From the NCBI RefSeq assembly GCF_030816195.1, contig NZ_JAUSXS010000001.1:953501-1017500 (forward strand): a stretch of DNA of 64,000 nucleotides, in the 5' to 3' direction. The notes under the pieces were generated by a model, which had not been told where the DNA came from, did no database searches, and was given only the letters and a program-made list of their open reading frames with translations. The position numbers and the translations under genes were made by a program. Origin of the DNA: Pseudomonas sp. W4I3. Its GTDB lineage: Bacteria > Pseudomonadota > Gammaproteobacteria > Pseudomonadales > Pseudomonadaceae. Positions 1 to 8,970 of the stretch are shown here, one piece after another. Numbering within the stretch: the first letter of the stretch is position 1; the number at the start of each line of letters is the position of its first letter.

Positions 1-560
1 AAGTCGAGGCCGCTGTCTTCGATCTGTGCCGCCAGCTCCAGGCCGGCACGCACATAGCCCAGCGCGCCGAGGGCATTGGAGCCGCCGATAGGCACCAGGT
101 AGGGTTTCTTGCCGTTGCTGCGCAGGCGGTCGGCCAGGGCGTTGAGTTGGTCGTCGGCGTTGTCGAGGTTTTCCACCCGCTCCACCTTGGCGTCAAACAA
201 CTCCAGCAACAGGCGGTTACCGTTGCCCAGGTAATTAGGGTCTTCGGTGCCGGTGGGGTTTTCCAGCAGGGCGACGCAGCCCAGGCCGAGTTTGGCGGCC
301 AGCGCGGCGGTCTGGCGCACGTGGTTGGACTGAATGGCGCCGGCGGTGATCAGGGTGTCGGCGCCCTGGGCGATGGCGTCGGCGGCGAGGTATTCAAGTT
401 TGCGCAGTTTGTTGCCACCCATGGCCAGCGGGGTGGTGTCGTCGCGTTTGACGTAGATCTCCCTGCCCAGCCAGGCCGACAGCCGCTCGAGTTTTTCCAG
501 GGCGGTGGCGCCGCCCAGCAGTTCCAGGCGGTTAAAGCGGTCGAGGTGTTGTTTGATCAT
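1..560 (-). CDS. dcyD: D-cysteine desulfhydrase, partial (3' end outside window)
   Basis: PLP-dependent enzyme of the ACC deaminase/D-cysteine desulfhydrase family, which breaks D-cysteine into pyruvate, sulfide and ammonia in the cytoplasm. Reading the minus strand from the ATG at 560 gives [17 protein letters not shown], then YVKRDD and [10 protein letters not shown]; the Lys at residue 51 in GGNK is the expected PLP lysine. [17 protein letters not shown] is the family's substrate-loop region. About 186 codons are present and the C-terminal part lies before base 1. The divergent neighbour is a serine acetyltransferase, so both belong to cysteine metabolism. ACC deaminase is the closest alternative, but the sequence and context favour DcyD. 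Confidence 0.85.
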   Translation of the reverse strand, partial: MIKQHLDRFNRLELLGGATALEKLERLSAWLGREIYVKRDDTTPLAMGGNKLRKLEYLAADAIAQGADTLITAGAIQSNHVRQTAALAAKLGLGCVALLENPTGTEDPNYLGNGNRLLLELFDAKVERVENLDNADDQLNALADRLRSNGKKPYLVPIGGSNALGALGYVRAGLELAAQIEDSGLD

Positions 561-725
561 GGCTACGCACGGTGGCTAAGTGATGAGGCGACTATAGGCA
601 GGCACTTTTCATCGGGCAACCGGCAATCGCTTATGTCGGATGGTTCTTAGCCTCACACCATTGGTTCTTAAGAGCTGCCAGGGTGCATATCGTAGAGTGA
701 GGCCATTTCGTCAGGAGTGAAGACC

Positions 726-1652
726 GTGAGTGAGCGTTCCAGTCATTGGCAATTACCGACCATCGTCAGCCAACTGCGCAGCGCCCGCGACCAGTGGCGA
801 ACGCGCAATGGTCGCCTGAGTGGCGAACACGGTGGCCGCGAATTACCGTCCCGCGAGGCCGTAGCGCAGATTCTTGAAGCGTTGTGCGGCGCACTCTTCC
901 CGATGCGCCTGGGCCCGGTGGACCTGCGTGAAGAAAGTGAAGATTTCTACGTCGGGCATACCCTCGATGTCGCCCTTAACGCCTTGCTCGCCCAGGCCCG
1001 CCTGGAACTGCGCTACGCCGCGCGCCAGGGCGGCCAGGATGACAGTGAAGTCAACGCCCATGCCATTCGCCTGATCCAGGATTTCGCCCTGGCATTACCG
1101 GCTTTGCGCAGCCTGCTGGACACCGACGTACTGGCCGCCTACCACGGTGACCCGGCCGCGCGCAGCGTGGATGAGGTGCTGCTGTGCTATCCAGGCATCC
1201 TCGCGGTGATTCACCACCGCCTCGCCCATCACCTGTACCGCGCCGGTCTGCCATTGCTGGCGCGGATCAGTGCGGAAATCGCTCACTCGGCCACCGGTAT
1301 CGATATCCACCCCGGCGCGCAGATCGGCCCGAGTTTCTTTATCGACCACGGGACCGGTGTGGTCATTGGCGAGACGGCGATCATCGGCGAGCGGGTGCGG
1401 ATCTACCAGGCGGTGACGTTGGGCGCCAAGCGCTTCCCGGCGGACGAGGACGGGCAGTTGCAGAAAGGCCATCCGCGTCATCCTATCGTTGAGGATGATG
1501 TGGTGATTTACGCGGGCGCCACCATTTTGGGGCGGATTACCATCGGCAAGGGCTCGACCATTGGCGGTAATGTGTGGCTGACCCGCAGCGTGCCGGCCGA
1601 GGCGAATATCACCCAGGCCAATCTGCAGCATGACGATGGCGCCCAAAAGTAA
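726..1652 (+). CDS. epsC: Serine O-acetyltransferase, EpsC type
   Basis: Acetylates L-serine with acetyl-CoA to O-acetylserine, the first step of cysteine synthesis. The C-terminal third (about residues 190-300) is a left-handed beta-helix of hexapeptide repeats, with the SAT signature GIDIHPGAQIGPSFFIDHG and GVVIGETAIIG. The N-terminal half is helical, as in the long EpsC/SrpH-type SATs (308 aa, longer than CysE). I chose the GTG at 726, which follows AGGAG at 712-716 with about 9 nt spacing, over the GTG at 717 that lies inside that ribosome-binding site. It is divergent from dcyD. Confidence 0.85.
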   Translation: MSERSSHWQLPTIVSQLRSARDQWRTRNGRLSGEHGGRELPSREAVAQILEALCGALFPMRLGPVDLREESEDFYVGHTLDVALNALLAQARLELRYAARQGGQDDSEVNAHAIRLIQDFALALPALRSLLDTDVLAAYHGDPAARSVDEVLLCYPGILAVIHHRLAHHLYRAGLPLLARISAEIAHSATGIDIHPGAQIGPSFFIDHGTGVVIGETAIIGERVRIYQAVTLGAKRFPADEDGQLQKGHPRHPIVEDDVVIYAGATILGRITIGKGSTIGGNVWLTRSVPAEANITQANLQHDDGAQK

Positions 1653-1671
1653 CGAACCTGCACGAATCCCC

Positions 1672-1699
1672 TGTGGGAGGGGGCAAGCCCCCTCCCACA
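1672..1699. repeat. Solitary REP hairpin
   Basis: A 12-bp inverted repeat (GTGGGAGGGGGC / GCCCCCTCCCAC, AA loop) just after the epsC stop. It is one arm of the REPIN family seen throughout the window and may also protect the transcript end. Confidence 0.85.
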
Positions 1700-1825
1700 T
1701 TTATCTGCATTTCAAATTCGGGTTGCTGAACGTTTTGTCATCTCCACCCGTCATACCAATCCCTGAGCGTGTGTAGGAATCCACTACCACTCAGCCCCGA
1801 AATTAGTCCCAAACCGCCTATTCAT

Positions 1826-1855
1826 GTTTAACTTGAACGTTCGTTCAAGTTAAAC
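1826..1855. promoter_or_regulatory. Perfect 30-bp palindrome, probable BetI-type operator
   Basis: GTTTAACTTGAACG-TT-CGTTCAAGTTAAAC is a perfect inverted repeat (14-nt arms, 2-nt centre) about 90 bp upstream of the betT-like start. Its TTGAACG/CGTTCAA core resembles the operators of the TetR-family choline sensor BetI, which controls bet genes. No betI gene is in the window, so the regulator would act in trans. The palindrome is seen; the regulator is inferred. Confidence 0.7.
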
Positions 1856-1946
1856 CGGTGGTTCGCTGCCCGCTCACAACAGGAGGCTTACCTTTGCTGA
1901 GTCCGTTATTCACAGCCACATTTCACACCTCAGGGGTGCATGGTTC

Positions 1947-3947
1947 ATGAGTGCATCGTCCACCCCTTCCAGCGGTCAGGTGCGCATGAATGCGCCCGTC
2001 TTCTACTTTGCTGCCACAGCCATCCTGCTGTTCGGCCTCACGGTCATCGCTATCCCGCAACAGGCTGGTGCCTGGCTGCTGGCGGCGCAAAACTGGGCGG
2101 CCAATACGGTCGGCTGGTATTACATGCTGGCGATGACCCTGTATCTGGTCTTCGTGGTGGTCACCGCGCTATCGGGCTACGGCAAGATAAAACTCGGTGC
2201 CGACCACGACGAGCCCGAATTCAGTTACCTGTCCTGGGCCGGCATGCTGTTCGCCGCCGGGATCAGCATCACGCTGTTCTTCTTTTGCGTATCCGAACCC
2301 TTGACCCACCTGGTGCAACCGCCCCAGGGCCAGGCGCTGAATGCCGATGCGGCACGCCAGGCCATGCAGATCCTGTTTCTGCACTGGGGCCTGCACGGCT
2401 GGGGCGTGTTCGCGTTTGTCGGCATGGCGCTGGCGTACTTCGCCTACCGGCATAACCTGCCGCTGGCGTTGCGCTCGGCGCTGTACCCGCTGATTGGCAA
2501 GCGCATCAATGGCCCGATCGGTTACGCGGTGGACGGCTTCGGCATCATCGCCACGGTGTTCGGCCTGGGCGCAGACATGGGCTTTGGCGTGCTGCACCTC
2601 AACTCCGGCCTGGATTACCTGTTCGGTATTGCCCATACCCAGTGGATTCAGGTGGGCTTGATCACCTTGATGATGGGCGCGGCGATCATCGTCGCCGTGG
2701 CCGGTGTGGACAAGGGTGTGCGGGTGATGTCCGACATCAACATGCTGCTGGCCTGCGCGCTGCTGCTGTTTGTGTTGTTTGCCGGGCCCACCCAGCATTT
2801 GCTCAACACCCTGATCCAGAACATCGGTGACTATCTGGGGGCCCTGCCAACCAAGAGTTTCGATGTGTACGCCTACGACAAACCCAGCGACTGGCTGGGC
2901 GGCTGGACGGTGTTCTACTGGGCGTGGTGGATCGCATGGTCGCCGTTCGTGGGCCTGTTCATCGCCCGCATTTCCCGCGGCCGCACCATCCGCGAATTCG
3001 TGTTTGGCGTGCTGCTGATCCCGCTGGGTTTCACCCTGGCGTGGATGTCGATCTTCGGCAACAGCGCCATCGACCAGGTGCTCAACCATGGCATGGCCGC
3101 GTTGGGCCAGTCGGCCATTGATGAGCCGTCGATGAGCCTGTATCTGCTGCTGGAAACCTACCCGTGGAGCAAAGCCGTAATTGCGGTCACGGTGTTCATC
3201 AGCTTTGTGTTCTTCGTGACCTCGGCAGACTCCGGCACCGTGGTGCTGTCGACCCTGTCGTCCAAAGGCGGCAACGCCGATGAAGACGGACCGAAATGGC
3301 TGCGCGTGTTCTGGGGCGCGATGACCGCCCTGGTCACCAGCGCCTTGCTGTTTGCCGGCAGTATCGATTCGTTGAAGTCAGCCGTGGTGCTGACCTCGTT
3401 GCCGTTCTCGCTGATCCTGTTGCTGATGATGTGGGGGCTGCACAAAGCGTTCTATCTCGAATCGCAGAAGCAGATCGCGCAGTTGCATTCCCTGGCGCCG
3501 ATATCGGCTTCCCGCAAAGGCCGAGGCGGCTGGCGCCAGCGCTTGAGCCAGGCGGTGCATTTCCCGTCGCGCGATGAGGTGTACCGCTTCCTCGACACCA
3601 CGGTACGCCCGGCCATCGAAGAAGTGACGGCGGTGTTTGTCGAGAAGGGCCTGAACGTGGTCGCCCAGCCCGACCCGTCCAATGACAGCGTCAGCCTGGA
3701 AATCGGCCATGGCGAGGAGCGTCCGTTCATCTACCAGGTGCAGATGCGCGGCTACTTCACGCCCTCGTTCGCCCTGGGTGGCATCGGCAAGAAAGAGATC
3801 AACAACCGCCGCTATTACCGCGCGGAAGTGCACTTGAGTGAGGGCAGCCAGGACTATGACCTGGTCGGCTACACCAAGGAGCAGATCATCAATGACATCC
3901 TCGACCAGTACGAGCGGCACCTGCAGTTCCTGCATCTGGTGCGCTGA
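1947..3947 (+). CDS. betT: BCCT-family choline/betaine transporter
   Basis: Secondary transporter of the betaine/choline/carnitine family in the inner membrane, most like BetT, which imports choline for glycine betaine synthesis. The 666-aa protein has about 12 hydrophobic segments and the BCCT tryptophan-rich segment near residues 320-345 (GWTVFYWAWWIAWSPFVGLF). It ends with a long soluble tail (about residues 525-666), the osmosensing region of long BetT proteins. The start at 1947 has only a weak AGGGG upstream; an ATG at 1986 is an alternative. The upstream palindrome suggests choline-responsive control. Substrate is inferred from family and operator. Confidence 0.85.
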   Translation: MSASSTPSSGQVRMNAPVFYFAATAILLFGLTVIAIPQQAGAWLLAAQNWAANTVGWYYMLAMTLYLVFVVVTALSGYGKIKLGADHDEPEFSYLSWAGMLFAAGISITLFFFCVSEPLTHLVQPPQGQALNADAARQAMQILFLHWGLHGWGVFAFVGMALAYFAYRHNLPLALRSALYPLIGKRINGPIGYAVDGFGIIATVFGLGADMGFGVLHLNSGLDYLFGIAHTQWIQVGLITLMMGAAIIVAVAGVDKGVRVMSDINMLLACALLLFVLFAGPTQHLLNTLIQNIGDYLGALPTKSFDVYAYDKPSDWLGGWTVFYWAWWIAWSPFVGLFIARISRGRTIREFVFGVLLIPLGFTLAWMSIFGNSAIDQVLNHGMAALGQSAIDEPSMSLYLLLETYPWSKAVIAVTVFISFVFFVTSADSGTVVLSTLSSKGGNADEDGPKWLRVFWGAMTALVTSALLFAGSIDSLKSAVVLTSLPFSLILLLMMWGLHKAFYLESQKQIAQLHSLAPISASRKGRGGWRQRLSQAVHFPSRDEVYRFLDTTVRPAIEEVTAVFVEKGLNVVAQPDPSNDSVSLEIGHGEERPFIYQVQMRGYFTPSFALGGIGKKEINNRRYYRAEVHLSEGSQDYDLVGYTKEQIINDILDQYERHLQFLHLVR

Positions 3948-4044
3948 GTAAAAACCGCTGGATGTGCGCTGCACCGTTCCTCTCGGGTAGGTCTTTGCTG
4001 TAAAAGGGAAAGGCAGACTTAAGCGATTCAGCGGGTTGAAAGGA

Positions 4045-4066
4045 CTGGGAATAACCTTATTCCCAG
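4045..4066. promoter_or_regulatory. 22-bp palindrome upstream of the aldo/keto reductase
   Basis: CTGGGAATAA-CC-TTATTCCCAG is a perfect inverted repeat with 10-nt arms, 33 bp before the reductase start codon. No T-run follows, so it looks more like an operator or a leader hairpin than a terminator. The binding protein is unknown. Confidence 0.5.
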
Positions 4067-4098
4067 GCCTTATTGGCCCCAAGCCCAGAGAGGATTCG

Positions 4099-5136
4099 AT
4101 GACGTACATTGCTGCCGAAAACCGCTATGAATCTATTCCTTATCGCCGCGTAGGCCGCAGTGGATTGGTGCTGCCGGCACTGTCCCTGGGGTTGTGGCAC
4201 AACTTCGGCGACAGCACGCCGATCGCCACCCAGCGCGCCCTGCTGCGCACTGCGTTCGACTTAGGCATCAACCACTTCGACCTGGCGAATAACTACGGCC
4301 CGCCTTACGGCAGCGCCGAGATCAACTTTGGTCGGTTGCTGCGCGAAGACTTCAAGCATTACCGCGACGAGCTGATCATCTCCAGCAAGGCCGGCTGGGA
4401 CATGTGGCCCGGTCCTTACGGCCAGGGCGGCGGTTCGCGCAAATACGTGCTGGCGAGCCTGGACCAGAGCCTGCAACGCCTGGGCGTCGACTACGTGGAT
4501 ATTTTCTATTCCCACCGTTTCGATGCCGACACGCCGCTGGAAGAAACCGCCAGTGCGCTGGCCACTGCCGTGCAACAGGGCAAGGCGTTGTACATCGGTA
4601 TCTCGTCCTACTCCGGGGTAAAAACCCGCGAGATGGCGGCATTGCTCAAAGAGTGGAAAGTGCCGTTGTTGATTCACCAGCCGGCCTACAACCTGCTTAA
4701 CCGCTGGGTGGAAAAAGACCTGCTCGACACCACCGAAGAACTCGGCACCGGGGTGATTGCCTTCACGCCACTGGCCCAGGGTTTGCTCACCGACAAATAC
4801 CTCAACGGCATACCGGAAGATGCTCGGGTGAATCGCCCCGGCGGTGGCTCGCTGCAGGCCAAGCACTTGTCCGAAGCCAACATTGCCCACGTGCGTGCCT
4901 TGAACGAAATCGCCCAGCGTCGCGGCCAGAGCCTGGCGCAACTGGCGTTGGCCTGGACCCTGCGTGACCCACGGGTGACCAGTGCGCTGATCGGTGCGAG
5001 CCGGCCGGAGCAGATTATCGAGAACGTCGGGGCGTTGCAGAACCTGAGCTTCAGCATTGAAGAACTGGCGGAAATCGACCGGTTTGCGCAGGAAGGCGGG
5101 ATTAACTTGTGGGAGAAGCCATCCACTGCTGAATAA
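4099..5136 (+). CDS. Aldo/keto reductase, YghZ/GPR type (L-glyceraldehyde-3-P reductase-like)
   Basis: NADPH-dependent oxidoreductase of the AKR14-like group, close to E. coli YghZ (L-glyceraldehyde 3-phosphate reductase, also active on methylglyoxal). The catalytic tetrad is visible: Asp61 and Tyr66 in DLANNYGPPYGSAE, Lys97 in ISSKAGWDMWPGPYG and His139 in FYSHRFD. The C-terminal cofactor segment LIGASRPEQIIENV is also present. 345 aa, full length. ATG 4099 has GAGAGGA upstream; an in-frame ATG at 4036 lies before the palindrome and lacks a good ribosome-binding site. Related KefB-like potassium-channel beta subunits share the fold, so the physiological substrate is uncertain. Confidence 0.85.
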   Translation: MTYIAAENRYESIPYRRVGRSGLVLPALSLGLWHNFGDSTPIATQRALLRTAFDLGINHFDLANNYGPPYGSAEINFGRLLREDFKHYRDELIISSKAGWDMWPGPYGQGGGSRKYVLASLDQSLQRLGVDYVDIFYSHRFDADTPLEETASALATAVQQGKALYIGISSYSGVKTREMAALLKEWKVPLLIHQPAYNLLNRWVEKDLLDTTEELGTGVIAFTPLAQGLLTDKYLNGIPEDARVNRPGGGSLQAKHLSEANIAHVRALNEIAQRRGQSLAQLALAWTLRDPRVTSALIGASRPEQIIENVGALQNLSFSIEELAEIDRFAQEGGINLWEKPSTAE

Positions 5137-5155
5137 CCTGGCGCTGCCCGGTCAA

Positions 5156-5250
5156 AAATGTGGGAGGGGGCTTGCTCCCGATAGCCATCTGTCAGCCAGC
5201 TAATCAGTGACTGACACACCGCTATCGGGGGCAAGCCCCCTCCCACATTT
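5156..5250. repeat. REPIN (paired inverted REPs)
   Basis: Two REP arms, GTGGGAGGGGGCTTGCTCCCGATAG and CTATCGGGGGCAAGCCCCCTCCCAC, face each other across about 40 bp containing a TGTCAG/CTGACA pair. It lies between the convergent reductase and tauD genes and may serve as a transcript end for both. Confidence 0.9.
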
Positions 5251-5264
5251 GAACTGAGGTGTTT

Positions 5265-6101
5265 TTAGAACGGCACGTCGCCAAGAATTGTCGCCCGGTG
5301 CATCACCCGTCGCTGCGGCCGGTAGTCGTCCACGGCGTAGTGCTGGGTGACGCGGTTGTCCCAGAACGCCACGTCGTTTTCCTGCCAGCGCCAGCGAATG
5401 GTGAATTCCGGGCGGGTGGCATGGGCGAACAGAAACTTCAGGATCGCCTCGCTTTCGGCCGGTTCCAGTTCATTGATTTTGGTGGTGAAGCCGTCGCTGA
5501 CGAACAGTGATTTACGGCCACTCACAGGGTGTGTACGTATCACCGGGTGCGACAGCGGTGGGTTCTTTTTGCGGGCTTCTTCCCAACGCGCCAGGTCGGC
5601 GGCGGTGTTGCCATAGCGCTCCAGCGGAAAGGATTTGACGAAGTCGTGGGTGGCGGTCAGCCCATCGAGCAACGCCTTGAGTGGCTCGGACAGCGCTTCA
5701 TAGGCTGCGATCCCACTCGCCCACAAGGTGTCGCCACCGTAGCTCGGCAGCAGCTTGGCGCTGAGCACCGCGCCGAGGGCCGGGGTGGGCAGGAAGGTCA
5801 CGTCGGTGTGCCAGATCGCATTGTCACGTACGTCGGTGACGGCCGTGTCGAGGATCAGCACTTCGGGCTGTTCCGGCACGTTGGGGTAGATCGGATGAAT
5901 ATGCAGGTCACCAAAATGCGCCGCGAACCGAGCCTGTTGCTGCGGGGTGATCGGCTGGTTTCGGAAGAACAGCACCGAGTGCGCGAGCAATGCTTGTTCG
6001 ATGGCGTCGCGCTGTTCGCTGCTCAGCGTTTGGGTAATATCGACGCCACTGATCTGGGCGCCCAGTGCGGTGCTTAACGGGGTAACGGTCAGGCTGCTCA
6101 T
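5265..6101 (-). CDS. tauD: Taurine dioxygenase
   Basis: Fe(II)/2-oxoglutarate-dependent dioxygenase that hydroxylates taurine, releasing sulfite and aminoacetaldehyde so that taurine can serve as sulfur source. The facial triad is visible: His98 and Asp100 in IWHTDVTF, and His254 in [10 protein letters not shown], followed by an Arg cluster (RPQRRVMHR) that binds the 2OG carboxylate. 278 aa, normal for TauD. It is the last gene of tauABCD, 14 bp after tauC. Related sulfate-ester dioxygenases (AtsK) share the motifs, but the adjacent transporter supports taurine. Confidence 0.92.
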   Translation of the reverse strand: MSSLTVTPLSTALGAQISGVDITQTLSSEQRDAIEQALLAHSVLFFRNQPITPQQQARFAAHFGDLHIHPIYPNVPEQPEVLILDTAVTDVRDNAIWHTDVTFLPTPALGAVLSAKLLPSYGGDTLWASGIAAYEALSEPLKALLDGLTATHDFVKSFPLERYGNTAADLARWEEARKKNPPLSHPVIRTHPVSGRKSLFVSDGFTTKINELEPAESEAILKFLFAHATRPEFTIRWRWQENDVAFWDNRVTQHYAVDDYRPQRRVMHRATILGDVPF

Positions 6102-6115
6102 TTATCGTTCATCAC

Positions 6116-6952
6116 TCAGTGTGCCTGGCCATGCCACGGCACTAATTTACGCTGCAGGGCGCGCAGGCCCATTTCCATGGCGAAGGCGATCAGCGCGATC
6201 ACCAGGATGCCCAATACCACGACGTCGGTGACCAGAAACTGCGCCGCCGACTGCACCATGAAGCCCAGGCCGCTGGTGGCGGCGATCAGTTCGGCGGCCA
6301 CCAGGGTCGACCACCCCACGCCCAGGCCGATGCGCACACCGGTGAGGATGTCGGGCAGGGCGCTGGGCAGGATCACATGACGAATCAACTGGGCCCGGGT
6401 CGCGCCGAGGGACTGCGCGGCGCGCAACTTGGCCGGGTCCACAGTGCGCACGCCGGTCGCGGTGGCGATGGCGATCGGCGCAAAGATCGCCAGGTAAATC
6501 AGCAGCACCTTGGACAGCTCGCCGATGCCGCACCAGATCACGATCAGCGGCAGATAGGCCAACGGCGGAATCGGCCGGTAGAACTCGATCAGCGGGTCGA
6601 GAATGCCGCGGGCGATACGGTTGGCGCCGATGGCGATCCCGACCGGCACGGCCGTCAGCACCGCGAAGCCCAGGCCCAGGCCGATGCGGCTGAGGCTGGC
6701 GCCCAAGTGCTGCCACAAGGTGGAATCCATATAGCCGGTGGTGGCCAGCAACCAGCCTTTTTGCAGCACAGCAGAGGGTGGCGGCAGGAACAGCGGCTCG
6801 ATCAGCCCAGTGGCGGTCACCGCCCACCACAGCACGAGCAAGGCAAGCAGGGTCAACACGCTGATCCAGCGCGTACTCAGGCTGCGCCGTAGCGCGACCG
6901 CCTGGGGTGAGACGGACTTGGCCGCCGTGGTGGAAAGTTCGTAGCTGCTCAT
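6116..6952 (-). CDS. tauC: Taurine ABC transporter permease
   Basis: Inner-membrane permease of the TauABC importer (278 aa). It has about six hydrophobic segments and the ABC-docking EAA-like loop near residues 183-200 ([19 protein letters not shown]). Its start overlaps the tauB stop by 4 nt (ATGA), consistent with translational coupling. Confidence 0.9.
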   Translation of the reverse strand: MSSYELSTTAAKSVSPQAVALRRSLSTRWISVLTLLALLVLWWAVTATGLIEPLFLPPPSAVLQKGWLLATTGYMDSTLWQHLGASLSRIGLGLGFAVLTAVPVGIAIGANRIARGILDPLIEFYRPIPPLAYLPLIVIWCGIGELSKVLLIYLAIFAPIAIATATGVRTVDPAKLRAAQSLGATRAQLIRHVILPSALPDILTGVRIGLGVGWSTLVAAELIAATSGLGFMVQSAAQFLVTDVVVLGILVIALIAFAMEMGLRALQRKLVPWHGQAH

Positions 6953-7728
6953 GCGTACACCTGCCGTTGCGAGAACACCTTGCCCAGCACGTGTTCACGG
7001 GTTTCGATAAAGCGCGGGTCGGACTTGATCGCCCGTGCCGACTCGCCGGCCGCGTAGCGTTGGCCAAAGTCCAGGTGCAGACGCTCCACGATCTGGCCGG
7101 GATTGGGCGCCAGCAGGATCAGGTCCGTGGCAAGGAATACCGCTTCTTCGATGTCGTGGGTGATCAGAAACACCGGCTTGGCCGTGCGGCGCCAGACTTG
7201 CAGCAGCAGTTCTTGCATCTGTTCGCGGGTAAAGGCATCGAGGGCGCCGAAGGGCTCGTCCATCAGCAATACGCGAGGGTCGGCGGCGAGGGCGCGCGCG
7301 AGGCCGACGCGTTGCTTCTGGCCACCGGAGAGTTGCCAGATGCGGCGGCTGTCGAAACCGCTCAGGTCCACCAGCGCGAGCATTTCCCGGGCGCGCGCTT
7401 CACGTTGCGCCTTGGGCACGCCGGCCAGTTCCAGGCCGAAGCCGACGTTGGCCAGCACGTCCTGCCAGGGCAACAGGGCATCGTCCTGAAACACCACGCC
7501 ACGCTCGGCGCTGGGGCCTTTGACCGGCACGCCATCGAGGGTGATGCGCCCGGCTGAAGGCTCGACGAAGCCGGCAATCAGGTTCAACAGCGAAGTCTTG
7601 CCACTGCCGGACGGGCCGAGGGCTACCAGCAATTGCTGTGGCCCAAGCTCAAGTGAAATATCCGCCAGTACCGGTTCCGGAGCGCCTGGGTACTGTGCGC
7701 TGATGCGCTCCAGTTGTAGCAAGGCCAT
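6949..7728 (-). CDS. tauB: Taurine ABC transporter ATP-binding protein
   Basis: ATPase subunit of the taurine importer (259 aa). Walker A is GPSGSGKTS at about residues 38-46, the signature is [15 protein letters not shown], Walker B is [13 protein letters not shown] and the H-loop is ITHDIEEAV. It lies between tauA (13-bp gap) and tauC (4-bp overlap). Like SsuB it belongs to the nitrate/sulfonate/taurine subfamily. Confidence 0.92.
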   Translation of the reverse strand: MALLQLERISAQYPGAPEPVLADISLELGPQQLLVALGPSGSGKTSLLNLIAGFVEPSAGRITLDGVPVKGPSAERGVVFQDDALLPWQDVLANVGFGLELAGVPKAQREARAREMLALVDLSGFDSRRIWQLSGGQKQRVGLARALAADPRVLLMDEPFGALDAFTREQMQELLLQVWRRTAKPVFLITHDIEEAVFLATDLILLAPNPGQIVERLHLDFGQRYAAGESARAIKSDPRFIETREHVLGKVFSQRQVYA

Positions 7729-7741
7729 CGCGATGAACTCC

Positions 7742-8719
7742 TCAGTTGGTGATGAATTTGGCGCTGATGTAAGGGGCGTAGTCCGGCAGCACGGCGTCGA
7801 CCTTGCCTTGTTCCTTGAGGAACGCCGCGGTATCGGTGACGGCCTTGGTGGTCGGTGCGCCCAGCAGGGTCACCTGGTCGGCGGCCAGTGGGTAGACGTT
7901 GCCTTGCAGCAGCAGCGGGATGTCGCTGGCCTTGGCGCCGGAGAGTTTCACCAGCTTGTCGACGTTGGTTTTGTCGGCGAGCCAGGCTTGTGGGTCTTTG
8001 CGATACGTCGCGTAGGCATCCAGGGTGACCTTGGCAAAGGCGGTGACGATTTCCGGATGCTTCTCGGCGAAGTCCTTGCGCACGATCCAGGCGTCGAAGG
8101 TCGGCGCGCCGAACTTGGCCAACTCGCCGGAAGTGATCAACACCTTGCCGTTTTCCTTGGCAACGCCCAGAGCCGGGTCCCACACGTAGGTGGCGTCGAT
8201 ATCACCGCGCTTCCAGGCGGCGATGATGGCCGGTGGCGCGAGATTGAGGATGGTCACTTTCGAAGGGTCGATGTTCCAGTGCTTCAGCGCGGCCAGCAGG
8301 CTGTAGTGACCGGTGGACACGAACGGCACGGCGATCTTTTTACCGATCAAGTCCTGCGGGCTGTTGATCCCCGAACCGTCACGCGCCACCAGGGCTTCGG
8401 CGCCGCCGATCTGGGTGGCGACGAGGAAGGTTTGCACCGGTACCTTGCGAGTGATCGCAGCGGTCAACGGGCTGGAACCGAGGTAGCCGATCTGCACGTC
8501 GCCCGAGGCGATGGCGGCGATGATATCGGCGCCATTGTCGAATTTGCGCCAGTCGATCTTGGCGTGGGTGGCCTTTTCATAGGCGCCGTCGGCCTGGGCG
8601 ACTTTCGCCGGGTCTACGGTGGTCTGGTAAGCGACGGTCACATCCGCCGCCTGGGCAAACAGGCTGGCACCGGCCAGGGACAACGCCGCCAGCAAGCGCA
8701 GTGGGGTCAGCAGTTTCAA
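7742..8719 (-). CDS. tauA: Taurine-binding periplasmic protein
   Basis: Periplasmic solute-binding component of the taurine importer (325 aa). A signal peptide is clear: MKLLTPLR, a hydrophobic stretch, and an AQA-type cleavage site near residue 25. The mature part starts with [19 protein letters not shown], typical of TauA/SsuA proteins. It is the first gene of the operon. The AT-rich stretch upstream (about 8770-8815) is where CysB/Cbl-type sulfur-starvation activators would be expected to act, but I cannot delimit a site. Confidence 0.9.
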   Translation of the reverse strand: MKLLTPLRLLAALSLAGASLFAQAADVTVAYQTTVDPAKVAQADGAYEKATHAKIDWRKFDNGADIIAAIASGDVQIGYLGSSPLTAAITRKVPVQTFLVATQIGGAEALVARDGSGINSPQDLIGKKIAVPFVSTGHYSLLAALKHWNIDPSKVTILNLAPPAIIAAWKRGDIDATYVWDPALGVAKENGKVLITSGELAKFGAPTFDAWIVRKDFAEKHPEIVTAFAKVTLDAYATYRKDPQAWLADKTNVDKLVKLSGAKASDIPLLLQGNVYPLAADQVTLLGAPTTKAVTDTAAFLKEQGKVDAVLPDYAPYISAKFITN

Positions 8720-8855
8720 GGGGAAGCTCCTCAGTCAGGCGGCCGGGTGGTCGGCGTGTGAGGAGACTAAATGATCTAAGAATCCGAAAATAAATAACAT
8801 TTTCGAATTAGCTTAGTGACAGAAGTGACTGTGAATCTCGAATGTGCAGAAAGCC

Positions 8856-8949
8856 AATGTGGGAGGGGGCTTGCCCCCGATAGCGGTGGGTCAGTCACTA
8901 ATGGGTCGACTGACACTTTGCTATCGGGAGCAAGCCCCCCGCCACATTT
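8856..8949. repeat. REPIN (paired inverted REPs)
   Basis: Paired REP arms with an internal TCAGTCAC...GACTGACA pair, between the tauA promoter region and the gshA stop. The right arm has one substitution (CCCCCCGCCAC for CCCCCTCCCAC). Confidence 0.9.
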
Positions 8950-8970
8950 TTAAACCAGCTTCGGCCTCAA

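Noticed and set aside
147..650. Long plus-strand frame over the dcyD region
   Set aside because: Antisense frame of a GC-rich gene; the minus-strand reading matches a known enzyme.
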